DNA from: VRUE01 sp035556755
GTDB taxonomy: Bacteria; Actinomycetota; Thermoleophilia; Solirubrobacterales; 70-9
Length of the DNA: 46,535 bases
Direction of reading: 5' to 3'
Assembly (NCBI GenBank): GCA_035556755.1
Contig: DATMEP010000109.1
Span: 1-46,535, forward strand
Shown: positions 30,749 through 38,375 of the stretch, one piece after another
Position numbering within the stretch: the stretch's first letter is position 1
Layout: each line of letters opens with the position of its first letter
The notes under the pieces: generated by a model
Databases searched by the model: none
Told to the model about the DNA's origin: nothing
Seen by the model: the letters and a program-made list of their open reading frames with translations, nothing else
Position numbers and translations under genes: made by a program

Positions 30749-31474
30749 ATGCCAGCCTCCCGCAGCTATGACCGAGCACAGGCCGACATCCGGCCGGTCA
30801 CGATCGACCCCGGTTTCGTCGAGACCGCCGATGGCTCGGCGCTGATCTCGCTTGGCAAAACCCGGGTGATCTGCACCGCCTCGGTCAACGAGTCGGTGCC
30901 GAAGTGGATGGGTGGCCGGGGCAAGGGCTGGGTGACCGCCGAGTACTCGATGCTGCCCGCCTCCACCGGCGACCGCAAGGCACGCGACGTCTCGAAGGGT
31001 CGCCAGGACGGGCGAGGGGTGGAGATCCAGCGCCTGATCGGGCGCTCGCTGCGCGTCGTCGTCGACTTCAAGGCACTCGGCGAACGCAGCGTCTACGTCG
31101 ATTGCGACGTGCTGCAGGCCGACGGCGGCACTCGCTGCGCGGCGATTACGGGCGGCTACGTCGCCCTGCGGCTCGCACTGCAGAAGCTGCTCGACGCGGG
31201 GAAGATCGAGACGATGCCGCTGACCGGCTCGGTCGCGGCGGTCAGCGTCGGCATGGTCGACGGGAGGGCGCTCTGCGACCTCGACTACGGCGAGGACTCG
31301 CGCGCCGAGGTCGACGCAAACGTGGTGATGACCGGCGACGGCGGCCTGGTCGAGGTGCAGGCTACGGCGGAGCGGACGCCGCTCTCCCGCGCCTCGCTCG
31401 ACGAGCTGCTCGGCCTCGCCGAGATGGGGATCTCGCGGCTGCGAGGGGTGCAGGAGCGGGTAGCCGGAACTTGA
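30749..31474 (+). CDS. rph: Ribonuclease PH
   Basis: 241 residues with the family motifs GKTRVICTASV, GWVTAEYSMLP, GRQDGRGVEIQRLIGRSLR, VYVDCDVLQADGGTRCAAITG and the phosphate-site stretch near residue 170. It trims the 3' ends of tRNA precursors by phosphorolysis. Full length. It overlaps rdgB by four bases, a common rph-rdgB pairing that here continues into a CDF transporter. ATG 30749, 12 bp after vapC. Confidence 0.95.
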   Translation: MPASRSYDRAQADIRPVTIDPGFVETADGSALISLGKTRVICTASVNESVPKWMGGRGKGWVTAEYSMLPASTGDRKARDVSKGRQDGRGVEIQRLIGRSLRVVVDFKALGERSVYVDCDVLQADGGTRCAAITGGYVALRLALQKLLDAGKIETMPLTGSVAAVSVGMVDGRALCDLDYGEDSRAEVDANVVMTGDGGLVEVQATAERTPLSRASLDELLGLAEMGISRLRGVQERVAGT

Positions 31475-32070
31475 TCTTCGCTACGGGCAACAGGCACAAG
31501 CTGCGCGAGATGCGCGAACTGCTGCCCGGGGTCGAGCTGGAGCCGCTGCCGGAGGGGGTTGAGCTGCCGCCGGAGGACGGCGAGAGCTTCGCCGCGATCG
31601 CGCTCGACAAGGCCCGCGCGGCCCACGGGGCTACGGGCAAGGCCGCAATCGCCGACGATTCTGGGATCGGCGCAGTGGGTCTGGGCGGCGGGCCCGGGAT
31701 CCACTCCGCTCGCTACGGCGGCGAGGGCGCGACCGACGGGGAGAACCTGGCGAAGCTGCTGCGCGAGGTCGCCGCGGCGGGCGACGAGCGGGGCGCCTAC
31801 TACACCTGTGCCCTGGCCCTGGTCGAAGCGGACGGCACCGAGCACGTCTTCGAGGCACGTTGCGAGGGGCACCTGATCGAGCAGCCGCGGGGCGAGGGGG
31901 GCTTCGGCTACGACCCGGCGTTCGTTCCCGACGCAACCGGGCCCGACGACACCCGCACCTACTCGGAGCTGAGCCAGGTGGAGAAGAACGAGATCAGCCA
32001 TCGCGGACTGGCCGCGCGGCAGCTGTTCGGACACCTCGGTGCCGGCAGGGCGGCGGCGCCAGGCAGATGA
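31471..32070 (+). CDS. rdgB: RdgB/HAM1 non-canonical purine NTP pyrophosphatase
   Basis: 199 residues starting at TTG 31471 inside the rph stop (TTGA), giving MIFATGNRHKLREM. No ATG or GTG fits the conserved N-terminus. Motifs: FATGNRHK, ADDSGI, GFGYDPAF and EKNEISHRGLA, with SHR near the end. It hydrolyses dITP/XTP to monophosphates and protects DNA and RNA from deaminated purines. It overlaps the next gene (ATGA). Confidence 0.93.
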   Translation: MIFATGNRHKLREMRELLPGVELEPLPEGVELPPEDGESFAAIALDKARAAHGATGKAAIADDSGIGAVGLGGGPGIHSARYGGEGATDGENLAKLLREVAAAGDERGAYYTCALALVEADGTEHVFEARCEGHLIEQPRGEGGFGYDPAFVPDATGPDDTRTYSELSQVEKNEISHRGLAARQLFGHLGAGRAAAPGR

Positions 32071-32975
32071 TCCGCACCAAAAGCGGCGCCGCGGCGCTCT
32101 CGATCGCCTCCAACTCGGTCCTGATCGCGATCAAGCTCGCCGCCGGGGCGATCACCGGGTCGATCGCGATCGTCACCGAGGCGATCCACTCGATGATCGA
32201 CCTGGTCGCCTCGGTCGTCGCCTTCGTCTCCGTCCGCAAGGCAGACGAGCCTGCCGACGCCGAGCATCCCTACGGCCACGAGAAGGTCGAAAGCCTGGCG
32301 GCGGCGATCGAGGGAATGCTGATCCTGGTCGGCGCCGGCGTGATCGTCTTCGAGGCGACCCGGCGGCTCGTGGTCGGCGCGGAGGTCGATGCCCTCGGGA
32401 TCGGCATCGCGGTGATGGGCTTCTCGGTGCTGGCCAACCTGATCGTCTCCACGATCCTCTACCGGCAGGCGAAGGCGCATGAATCGCCCGCCCTGGAAGG
32501 GGACGCCGCCCACCTCCGCGCCGACGCCCTCACCTCCGCAGGGGTCCTGGCCGGTCTGGCGCTGGTCGAGCTGACCGGGATAGTCGCCTTCGACTCGATC
32601 ACCGCACTCCTCGTCGCGGCCGCGATCGTCGTCGCCGGCCTGCGCATCCTGCGGCGCTCCTCCGGCGTCCTCGTCGACGAGGCGCTGCCCGATGCCGAGA
32701 TGGACAAGATCGAGGCGGCGATCGCCGCCGCCCGCACTCCCGAGGTGGCCGGCTACCACAAGCTGCGGGCGCGCCGAGCGGGGCGTCGCCGCTACGTCGA
32801 CCTCCACGTCCAGTACCGCTCGGGGACCAGCCTCGAGCGGGCGCACGAGCTAGCCCACGCGATGCGGGCCTCGATCGAGGCGGACATCCCGGGTGGCGAG
32901 GTCCTGATCCACGCCGAGCCGGAGACGTCCTTCCACGATCCGGCCGGGGACGACGGCCCGTATCGGTCTGGGTAG
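32067..32975 (+). CDS. Cation diffusion facilitator (zinc-type efflux transporter)
   Basis: 302 residues with six predicted membrane helices and a C-terminal cytoplasmic domain. Metal site: H41-x3-D45 in TM2 (IHSMID) and H149-x3-D153 in TM5 (HLRAD), the HD/HD set usual for Zn2+ and related ions. EHPYGHEK between TM2 and TM3 is the family motif. The C-terminal domain ends with a VLIHAEPE-like motif. It exports divalent metal in exchange for protons. Coupled to rdgB by ATGA; no metal regulator is adjacent. Confidence 0.92.
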   Translation: MIRTKSGAAALSIASNSVLIAIKLAAGAITGSIAIVTEAIHSMIDLVASVVAFVSVRKADEPADAEHPYGHEKVESLAAAIEGMLILVGAGVIVFEATRRLVVGAEVDALGIGIAVMGFSVLANLIVSTILYRQAKAHESPALEGDAAHLRADALTSAGVLAGLALVELTGIVAFDSITALLVAAAIVVAGLRILRRSSGVLVDEALPDAEMDKIEAAIAAARTPEVAGYHKLRARRAGRRRYVDLHVQYRSGTSLERAHELAHAMRASIEADIPGGEVLIHAEPETSFHDPAGDDGPYRSG

Positions 32976-33004
32976 ATGGTCGATTCCACGATCCTGTAGG
33001 TGTG

Positions 33005-33150
33005 AGAGAAGCCTGGCCGACCTCCGGTCGAATTGACACCCCAAGAGCTTCGCTCTTGGGGTGAACGATGAGCGCGGCCTACGGCCGCGCAATCACCGGA
33101 TTGCATAGGCCGCTTCGCGACATTCGCCCGGAGGCCGGCCAGGCTTCTCT
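33005..33150. ncRNA. Candidate structured RNA or palindromic repeat element 1
   Basis: A 146-base unit closed by a 23-position stem (33005-33027 with 33128-33150) that has a single A/C mismatch. Inside are hairpin A (33037-33047 with 33053-33063, closing CTTCG), hairpin B (GCGCGGCC 33072-33079 with GGCCGCGC 33083-33090) and hairpin C (GCAATC 33089-33094, loop ACCG, GATTGC 33099-33104). GCGGCCTA (33074-33081) can instead pair with TAGGCCGC (33106-33113), excluding hairpin B and enclosing C, so two conformers are possible. It lies between a plus-strand transporter gene and a small minus-strand frame. No clear target-site duplication flanks it. I do not recognise it as a known RNA family; a MITE-like element is the alternative. 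Confidence 0.55.
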
Positions 33151-33153
33151 GTC

Positions 33154-33243
33154 GACACGTGTCCCGGGATGACCAAGCTGTGAGGGCGGCTACAGGGTCT
33201 CAAGCTTGGGGAAGCTTCAAGCCGAGCCGCACCCGTCATCCCG
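33154..33243. other. Second structured palindromic segment next to element 1
   Basis: A perfect 10-bp palindrome GACACGTGTC (33154-33163) is followed by CGGGATGAC (33165-33173) pairing exactly with GTCATCCCG (33235-33243). Between them CCAAGCT-TGAG-like arms (33173-33184 with 33199-33209, one bulge), and GCGGCT (33186-33191) with AGCCGC (33225-33230), offer further pairings. With element 1 it fills the 320-bp gap 32976-33295. The rest of that gap (to 33295) shows only a short GCCTC/GAGGC stem. Confidence 0.4.
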
Positions 33244-33295
33244 CCTCAGCCCGCGGAGAGGCCGTGGAATAACCATCTGGGGCTCCGGCGGCGGG

Positions 33296-33421
33296 CTAGG
33301 GACTGGGGAGCAGGTTCACCGCTGCGGCCAGGCCGACGGCGCCGACCGTGACCGCGTAGCCGGTGTATCCCCCGACGGCGAGGAGGACGACGGCGATCGC
33401 ACAGACGGCTACGACGGTCAT
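33296..33421 (-). CDS. Possible 41-residue double-helix membrane peptide
   Basis: The minus-strand frame from ATG 33421 reads TVVAVCAIAVVLLAVGGYTGYAV onward to NLLPSP, two hydrophobic stretches around a GGYTGY turn. Third codon positions are almost all G or C on this strand, as in real genes here. There is no Shine-Dalgarno; the divergent Roadblock-like gene also lacks one, so both may be leaderless. It could equally be a remnant of a longer membrane gene. Confidence 0.35.
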   Translation of the reverse strand: MTVVAVCAIAVVLLAVGGYTGYAVTVGAVGLAAAVNLLPSP

Positions 33422-33464
33422 CCAGGAGGCGCGGGCGATCGGCACGGCCGGTATTTTCACGCAG

Positions 33465-33848
33465 GTGCCCGACGGTGAGACGAGCGCGACGGTTTCCGGC
33501 GACGCCGCCGAGGCGGCGCTTGCCTTCCTCGCCGAGATGTCGCCCGACCTTCGCGGCGCCGCGATCCTCGACGCCGGGGGGTCGGTCCTCGCCGCCAACG
33601 GCGACGCCGACCGCTGGAGCGAGGACGCGGCGGCGCTGTTCGAGGTCGCCGACCGGGCGGGCGGAGAGGCGGTCGAGCAGGTCCACATCGGCACCGAGCA
33701 GGGCGAGGTCTTCGCCCTGCGCCACGCGGGTCTCGCCGCCATCGCGGTCACCGATCGCTTCGCTCTCTCCTCGTTGACCTTCTTCGACATGCGGGCACTG
33801 CTGCGCGATCTGGCGGCGGGCGGGAGCGGGGTGCCGGATGGTCCCTAA
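33465..33848 (+). CDS. Roadblock/LC7-like small protein
   Basis: 127 residues if started at GTG 33465; a GTG at 33363 would add 34 residues but run through the oppositely coded membrane peptide, so I prefer the later one. The body, LAEMSPDLRGAAILDAGGSVLAANGD, then VEQVHIGTEQGEVFALRHAGLAAIAVTDRF and a closing helix, has the alpha-beta pattern of Roadblock/LC7 domains. In bacteria these serve small GTPases such as MglA, but no GTPase is adjacent. A consensus AGGAGG at 33424-33429 is followed 8 bases later only by ATC. It overlaps the next gene by 11 bases. Confidence 0.55.
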   Translation: MPDGETSATVSGDAAEAALAFLAEMSPDLRGAAILDAGGSVLAANGDADRWSEDAAALFEVADRAGGEAVEQVHIGTEQGEVFALRHAGLAAIAVTDRFALSSLTFFDMRALLRDLAAGGSGVPDGP

Positions 33849-34062
33849 GCCCCACCGCGTCCTGCTCGGCCGTGTCTCCGGCTACGCCGACGAGGCGGCT
33901 GCCTATGTGCGCCGGCGCCGCGCCCTCCGCCGTCCCTTCGCCCGCCTCTACTACCGGGACGGCCGCGCCGAGGACCACGCCGCCGACTCGGTTGCAGGCG
34001 GCGAGCTGTTCGTGGCGGCCGGCAGGTTGATCGAGGTGGCCGGAAAGCGGCCCAAGACATGA
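33838..34062 (+). CDS. Small conserved-looking hypothetical protein
   Basis: 74 residues, basic N-terminal half (PKPHRVLLGRVSGYADEAAAYVRRRRALRRPFARLYYRDGRAED) and a C-terminal beta-hairpin-like part. It overlaps the Roadblock-like gene by 11 bases and tldD by four (ATGA), so it is translated with both. I recognise no family. By position it may be an accessory of the Roadblock-like protein or of TldD/TldE. Confidence 0.55.
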   Translation: MVPKPHRVLLGRVSGYADEAAAYVRRRRALRRPFARLYYRDGRAEDHAADSVAGGELFVAAGRLIEVAGKRPKT

Positions 34063-35453
34063 GCGGGCCCGAGACCCTGCTCGACCCCGCCGTCGCCGAG
34101 CGAGTCGTTGCCCGCGCCCTCGCCTCGGGCGGCGAGTTCGCCGAGGTCTTCGCCGAACGCCGCGCCGGCATGACGATGGGGATCGACGAGTCGCGGATCG
34201 AGTCGGTGCAGTCGGGGGCCGAGGAGGGTGCGGGGGTCCGCGTGGTCAGCGGCGGCACCACCTATTTCGCCCATGTCGACGGTCTCGACCCCGCCGGCCT
34301 CGAGCACGCCGCCGGAGAGGCCGCCGCGGCGCTGCGCGCCGAGCGCGCCGAGCCCCGCCCGCTGCAGGCGGTCGCGACGACCCCGCAGCCGATCGAGCGG
34401 CCGCCGGGGGAGGTTCCCGCCGCCCGCAAGGCGGAGCTGCTGCGCGAGTTGGACGAGCGCGGCCGAGCCGAGGGCGGTGAGATCGCCCAGCTTCAGGTCT
34501 CCTACGCGGAGGCCCGGCGCCAGGTCGCCGTGGCCAACTCGGCCGGCCTCTTCACCGGCGACGCCCGGACCCGCGTGCGGATCGGGGCCCAAGCGGTGGC
34601 GCGGCGCGGCGATCGGGTGGAGACCGGCGCCGAGACGCTCGGGGGCCACCGCGGCTTCGAGCTGCTCGAAGACGACCCGGCGGCGATCGCGGGCGGCGCT
34701 GCGCGCAAGGCGCTCACCCTGCTCGACGCAATCCCCGCCCCGGCCGGCTCGATGCCGGTCGTGGTCGGCGGCGGGTTCGGCGGCGTCCTCTTCCACGAGA
34801 TGACCGGCCACGGGCTGGAGGCGGACCACATCCAGAAGGACGCGAGCGTCTACGCCGGGAAGCTCGGCGAGCGGGTCGCCCAGCCGCTGCTCAGCGCCTA
34901 TGACGACGGGCGCATGCCGGGCGAGTGGGGGAGCGACGGGATCGACGACGAGGGCACGCCGACCCAGAAGACCCAGGTGATCGCCGAGGGTCGTCTCACC
35001 TCCTTCCTCTACGACCGCCTCACGGCGGAGCGCGACGGCGTCGCCTCGACCGGCAACGGGCGCCGCGAGAGCTTCCGACACCTGCCGATCCCGCGCATGA
35101 CCAACACCTACATCGCACCGGGCGAGGCCGAGCCGGAGGCGATGATCGGCGAGGTGGAGAAGGGCTTCTACGCCGTCTCCTTCGGCGGCGGACAGGTCGA
35201 TCCGGCCACCGGGGACTTTGTCTTCGGCGTCAACGAGGGCTACCTGATCGAGGGGGGCAAGGTGACCGCTCCCTGCCGTGGGGCGACGCTGATCGGCAAC
35301 TGCCTCGACGCGCTCGTCGCGATCGACGCGGTCGGGAACGACTTCTGGATGAAGACCGGGATGTGCGGCAAGGGCGGCCAGAAAGCGCCGGTCGGCACCG
35401 GCCAGGGACACGTCCGGATTGCCGCGATGACGGTGGGCGGGACCGAGCTGTGA
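34059..35453 (+). CDS. tldD: TldD metalloprotease subunit
   Basis: 464 residues. The zinc motif HExxxH is H246-E-M-T-G-H251 (LFHEMTGHGLEAD), and a Cys in TAPCRGATLIGN can be the third ligand, as in the TldD/E structure. Conserved GIDESRIESVQSG, GWGSDGIDDEGTPTQ-like and GFYAVSFGGGQVDPATGDF elements are seen. It forms a heterodimeric protease with TldE that digests unfolded peptides and in some bacteria matures RiPPs. It overlaps both neighbours (ATGA before, GTGA after). Confidence 0.93.
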   Translation: MSGPETLLDPAVAERVVARALASGGEFAEVFAERRAGMTMGIDESRIESVQSGAEEGAGVRVVSGGTTYFAHVDGLDPAGLEHAAGEAAAALRAERAEPRPLQAVATTPQPIERPPGEVPAARKAELLRELDERGRAEGGEIAQLQVSYAEARRQVAVANSAGLFTGDARTRVRIGAQAVARRGDRVETGAETLGGHRGFELLEDDPAAIAGGAARKALTLLDAIPAPAGSMPVVVGGGFGGVLFHEMTGHGLEADHIQKDASVYAGKLGERVAQPLLSAYDDGRMPGEWGSDGIDDEGTPTQKTQVIAEGRLTSFLYDRLTAERDGVASTGNGRRESFRHLPIPRMTNTYIAPGEAEPEAMIGEVEKGFYAVSFGGGQVDPATGDFVFGVNEGYLIEGGKVTAPCRGATLIGNCLDALVAIDAVGNDFWMKTGMCGKGGQKAPVGTGQGHVRIAAMTVGGTEL

Positions 35454-36811
35454 GTTCGGTCGTCGACGCCGATCTCGCGCATCGCGCCGTCGAGGTCGCC
35501 CGCGCCGCCGGTGCCGGCGATGCCGAGGCATACGCCACCGAGACCGAGATGCGCGAGGTCCGTACCCACGGCGGCGGGATCGAGAGCCTCAGCGCCGCGA
35601 CTCAGCGCGGCGTCGGCATTCGGGCCTGGCTCGAGGGCCGGGTCGGCTACGCCTTCGGCACCGACCTCTCGACCGAGGGGGTCGCCGCGATCGCCGCCCG
35701 CGCCGTCGAGGCGGCCCGGGTCGCCGACCCGGACGAGTTTGCCGGGCCCCCGGTCGAGACCGGGGGTGTGCCGGCGCTTGCCGGCCTGAGCGACCCGTCC
35801 GTGGCCGAGTGGGAGACCCCGCGCGTCGCCGAGCTGGCCCTCGCGGTCGAACGCTCCGCACAGGGATTCGACCAGCGGGTCACCGGAGTCGAGCAGGCCG
35901 TCTACTTCGACAGCTCCGAGCGCGTCGCGATCGCCTCCTCGCGCGGGGCCGGCGGTGGGTACGAGACGTCGAGTTGCTACGCCTACGCGCAGGCCCTCGC
36001 CGGCGACGAGTCGGGTCGTGAGACCGGGCTCGGGTTCGGCATCGCCCGCGGGCCGGCCGGCCTCGATCCCGCCGCGATCGGTCGCGAGGCCGGCGAGCGG
36101 GCGACCGAGATGATCGGTTCCCGCAAGCCGGAGTCCCGCGCCTGCCCGGTGGTCCTCGACGCGACGGTTGCGGCCAGCTTCGTCGGCCTGCTCGGCAGGG
36201 GCCTGGGGGCCGACGCCGTGCAGCGGGGGCGCTCGCCCTTCGCCGCGCTGCTCGGCGAGCCGGTCGCCTCCGAGGCCTTTGCCCTTCGCGACGACGGTCT
36301 CGACCCGGATGGCTTCGCCGCGGCGCCGATCGACGACGAGGGAGTGCCGCGACGCCGCACGCCTCTGATCGAGGACGGCAGGCTCCTCACCTTCCTCTAC
36401 GACACCTACACGGCGCGGCGAGGCGGTGCCGCCTCGACCGGCAACGCAGGCCGCTCCGGCTACCGCACCCCGCCGGGGGTCTCGGCCTCGAACCTGATCG
36501 TCAGCCCCGGCTCGCTGGGCTTCGAGGAGCTGCTGCGGGAGGCCGGCGAGGGCGTCCTCGTCACCGACGTCGCCGGCCTGCACGCCGGCGTCAACCCCGT
36601 ATCGGGCGCCTTCTCGGTCGGCGCCTCGGGACGGGCGATCCGCGGCGGTGAGCTGGCCGAGCCGCTGCGCGAGTTCACGATCGCGGGCGAGCTGGTCTCG
36701 ATGCTGGGGGCGGTTCGGGCGGTAGGCGCCACCCCGCGCTGGGTCCCCTTCGGCGACTCGATCAGCGTCCCGCCGCTGCTGATCGGGGAGATGACGGTTG
36801 GCGGCTCCTGA
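35450..36811 (+). CDS. tldE: TldE/PmbA protease subunit
   Basis: 453 residues from GTG 35450, overlapping the tldD stop. It lacks HExxxH, as TldE does, but keeps the fold: GVGIRAWLEGRVGYAFGTDL, VVLDATVAASFVGLLGRGLGAD, DEGVPRRRTPLIEDGRLLTFLYDTYTA and VNPVSGAFSVGASG. It pairs with TldD to form the proteolytic chamber. No precursor peptide gene of a known RiPP class is next to it. Confidence 0.92.
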   Translation: MSSVVDADLAHRAVEVARAAGAGDAEAYATETEMREVRTHGGGIESLSAATQRGVGIRAWLEGRVGYAFGTDLSTEGVAAIAARAVEAARVADPDEFAGPPVETGGVPALAGLSDPSVAEWETPRVAELALAVERSAQGFDQRVTGVEQAVYFDSSERVAIASSRGAGGGYETSSCYAYAQALAGDESGRETGLGFGIARGPAGLDPAAIGREAGERATEMIGSRKPESRACPVVLDATVAASFVGLLGRGLGADAVQRGRSPFAALLGEPVASEAFALRDDGLDPDGFAAAPIDDEGVPRRRTPLIEDGRLLTFLYDTYTARRGGAASTGNAGRSGYRTPPGVSASNLIVSPGSLGFEELLREAGEGVLVTDVAGLHAGVNPVSGAFSVGASGRAIRGGELAEPLREFTIAGELVSMLGAVRAVGATPRWVPFGDSISVPPLLIGEMTVGGS

Positions 36812-36895
36812 GGCCGTGAGCCGCACAGCCACGCTTACGCCCGCAGCCACTGTTAGATTGCCGCCCGACCGCAACGACGACGGAGGAGCTTCGAC

Positions 36896-37174
36896 GTGAC
36901 CAAGGCTGAGTTTCTGGACCAACTGGCAGCTGACGACCGGATCGGCAGCAAGAAAGCCGCGAGCAACGCGGTCGATGCTGTACTCGAGACGATCACCAAC
37001 GCCCTGAGCAACGGGGGCGAGGTCAGCTTCACCGGCTTCGGCAAATTCCACGTGGCTGAGCGCGGCCCCCGCCAGGGCGTCAACCCCCGCACCGGCGAGC
37101 GGATCACCATCCCGGGAGGCAAGGTTCCTCGCTTCTCGGCCGGCTCCGCCCTGAAGTCCAAGGTCAAGGGCTGA
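36896..37174 (+). CDS. HU-family nucleoid DNA-binding protein
   Basis: 92 residues from GTG 36896 with GGAGGAG upstream. KAEFLDQLAADDRIGSKKAASNAVDAVLETITNAL forms the dimerising helices, VSFTGFGKFHVAERGPRQGVNPRTGERITIPGGKVPRFSAG is the HU beta-arm with the conserved R-x-G-x-NP-x-TGE tip. It lacks the long Lys/Ala-rich tail of mycobacterial HupB, ending at KSKVKG. It heads a chain of overlapping genes, and its TGA overlaps the proposed CTG start of pyrF. A TAGATT -10-like box at 36854 is possible. Confidence 0.94.
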   Translation: MTKAEFLDQLAADDRIGSKKAASNAVDAVLETITNALSNGGEVSFTGFGKFHVAERGPRQGVNPRTGERITIPGGKVPRFSAGSALKSKVKG

Positions 37175-38058
37175 GCCCCACTCCTTTCGCAGATCGGCTG
37201 GCGGCGCTCGTAGAGGAGCGCCGCAGCCAGATCTGTCTCGGCCTCGATCCGGACCCGGCGAAGCTCGGTCCGGGTGAGGCCGGCGGGATCGCTCCCGCGG
37301 GGTCCGCTGCAGAGCGGGCCGGGGCGGCGGTTGCCGCCCACTGCCGGGAGCTGATCGAACGGGCCGGACCGGCCTGCGTCGCGATCAAGCCCCAGCTCGC
37401 CTGCTTCGAGCGCCTCGGCGCCCCGGGGTGGGCGGCGCTCGCCGAGGTCTGCGACGCGGCTCGCGAGGCCGGCCTGCTGACGATCGCCGACGGCAAGCGC
37501 GGCGACGTGCCGGTCACGGCCGCCGCCTACGCGCAGGGGCTGGTCGGCGAGACGCCGACGCCCTGGGGGCCCGTGCCTGGGCTCGGCGCAGACGCCTTCA
37601 CCGCAAACCCGCTGCTCGGCGGCGACGCCCTGGAGCCACTCGTCGCAGCCGCCGAGGAGGCGGGTGCCGGTGTCTTCGCCCTTGTTCGCACCAGCAACCC
37701 CGGCGCCGCCGACGTGGAGGACCTGCCGGCGCCGGATCGCCCCCTGCACGAGCGGCTGGCGGGGATGGTCGACGGGTTTGCCGGCCGGCTGGTGGGAGCC
37801 AGTGGCCTCAGCGGAATGGGCGCAGTGGTTGGCGCCACCGAGCCCCAGCACCTCGCCCGTCTGCGCGAGCTGATGCCGCGCTCCGTCTTTCTCATCCCAG
37901 GCGTCGGCGCCCAGGGTGGCCGGCCCGAGTTGCTCGGGCCGGCCTTCGCACCGGGTCCCGCCTCCGGACTGGTCGCCGCCTCGCGTAGCATTGCCTCCGA
38001 CCCCGACCCCGGGGCGGCCGCCGAGCGGCTTCGCGCGGCGGTTTGGGAGGTCTCATGA
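37171..38058 (+). CDS. pyrF: Orotidine 5'-phosphate decarboxylase, type 2, with probable CTG start
   Basis: 295 residues. The frame contains no ATG, GTG or TTG before 37507, yet conserved PyrF sequence runs from PFADRLAALVEERRSQICLGLDPDP and includes VAIKPQLACFERLG and IADGKRGDVPVTAAAYA (D107, K109, D112). A start at 37507 would remove the active site. CTG 37171, overlapping the HU stop as CTGA, gives the expected N-terminus, with CAAGG just upstream. It decarboxylates OMP to UMP. It overlaps the LysM gene (ATGA). The start codon is inferred; everything else is clear. Confidence 0.88.
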   Translation: MSPTPFADRLAALVEERRSQICLGLDPDPAKLGPGEAGGIAPAGSAAERAGAAVAAHCRELIERAGPACVAIKPQLACFERLGAPGWAALAEVCDAAREAGLLTIADGKRGDVPVTAAAYAQGLVGETPTPWGPVPGLGADAFTANPLLGGDALEPLVAAAEEAGAGVFALVRTSNPGAADVEDLPAPDRPLHERLAGMVDGFAGRLVGASGLSGMGAVVGATEPQHLARLRELMPRSVFLIPGVGAQGGRPELLGPAFAPGPASGLVAASRSIASDPDPGAAAERLRAAVWEVS

Positions 38059-38375
38059 ACCAGCGCTCAGCCCTTGCCCGGTTCGCCGCCGTCGTCGCTC
38101 TCGTCTGCGGCTTCCTGGTCCTGATCGTGGTCATCGCGACCTCGGTCGGGGATGGGGAGGACGACCGCTCGGCGAACGGTTCGCGGGGCGGTCAGGTGAC
38201 GAGGAGCAGCGATGGTGACGAGGACGAGGCTCCGAAGTCCTACGTCGTCCAGAACGGCGACACGCTGACCTCGATCGCCAACGAGACCGGAGTCCCGGTC
38301 TCCCGCATCGAGGAACTGAACCCGGGTGTCGACCCGCAGATCCTGGTCTCGGGCGAAAAGCTGAAACTGCGGTGA
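38055..38375 (+). CDS. Membrane-anchored LysM-domain protein
   Basis: 106 residues. One N-terminal helix (about 13-33), an acidic Ser/Gly linker and a single LysM domain (66-106, YVVQNGDTLTSIANETGVPVSRIEELNPG) that binds peptidoglycan. It is oriented out of the cell and coupled to both neighbours (ATGA, GTGA). The following D,D-carboxypeptidase works on the same polymer. Confidence 0.9.
   Translation: MNQRSALARFAAVVALVCGFLVLIVVIATSVGDGEDDRSANGSRGGQVTRSSDGDEDEAPKSYVVQNGDTLTSIANETGVPVSRIEELNPGVDPQILVSGEKLKLR

Noticed and set aside
33005..33150. Simple bidirectional terminator between the convergent transporter and small membrane frame.
   Set aside because: Far too long and multi-branched for a terminator, with alternative inner pairings; no T-run on either side. 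Termination may still be a side effect.
33296..33790. A 164-residue minus-strand protein reaching to 33790.
   Set aside because: Its first two thirds are antisense to the Roadblock-like gene and are low-complexity Ala/Ser/Arg; only the final 41 residues look coding.
37507..38058. A 183-residue pyrF starting at GTG 37507.
   Set aside because: This would delete the substrate-binding N-terminal half including K109 and D107, although the upstream codons read as conserved PyrF sequence without a stop.
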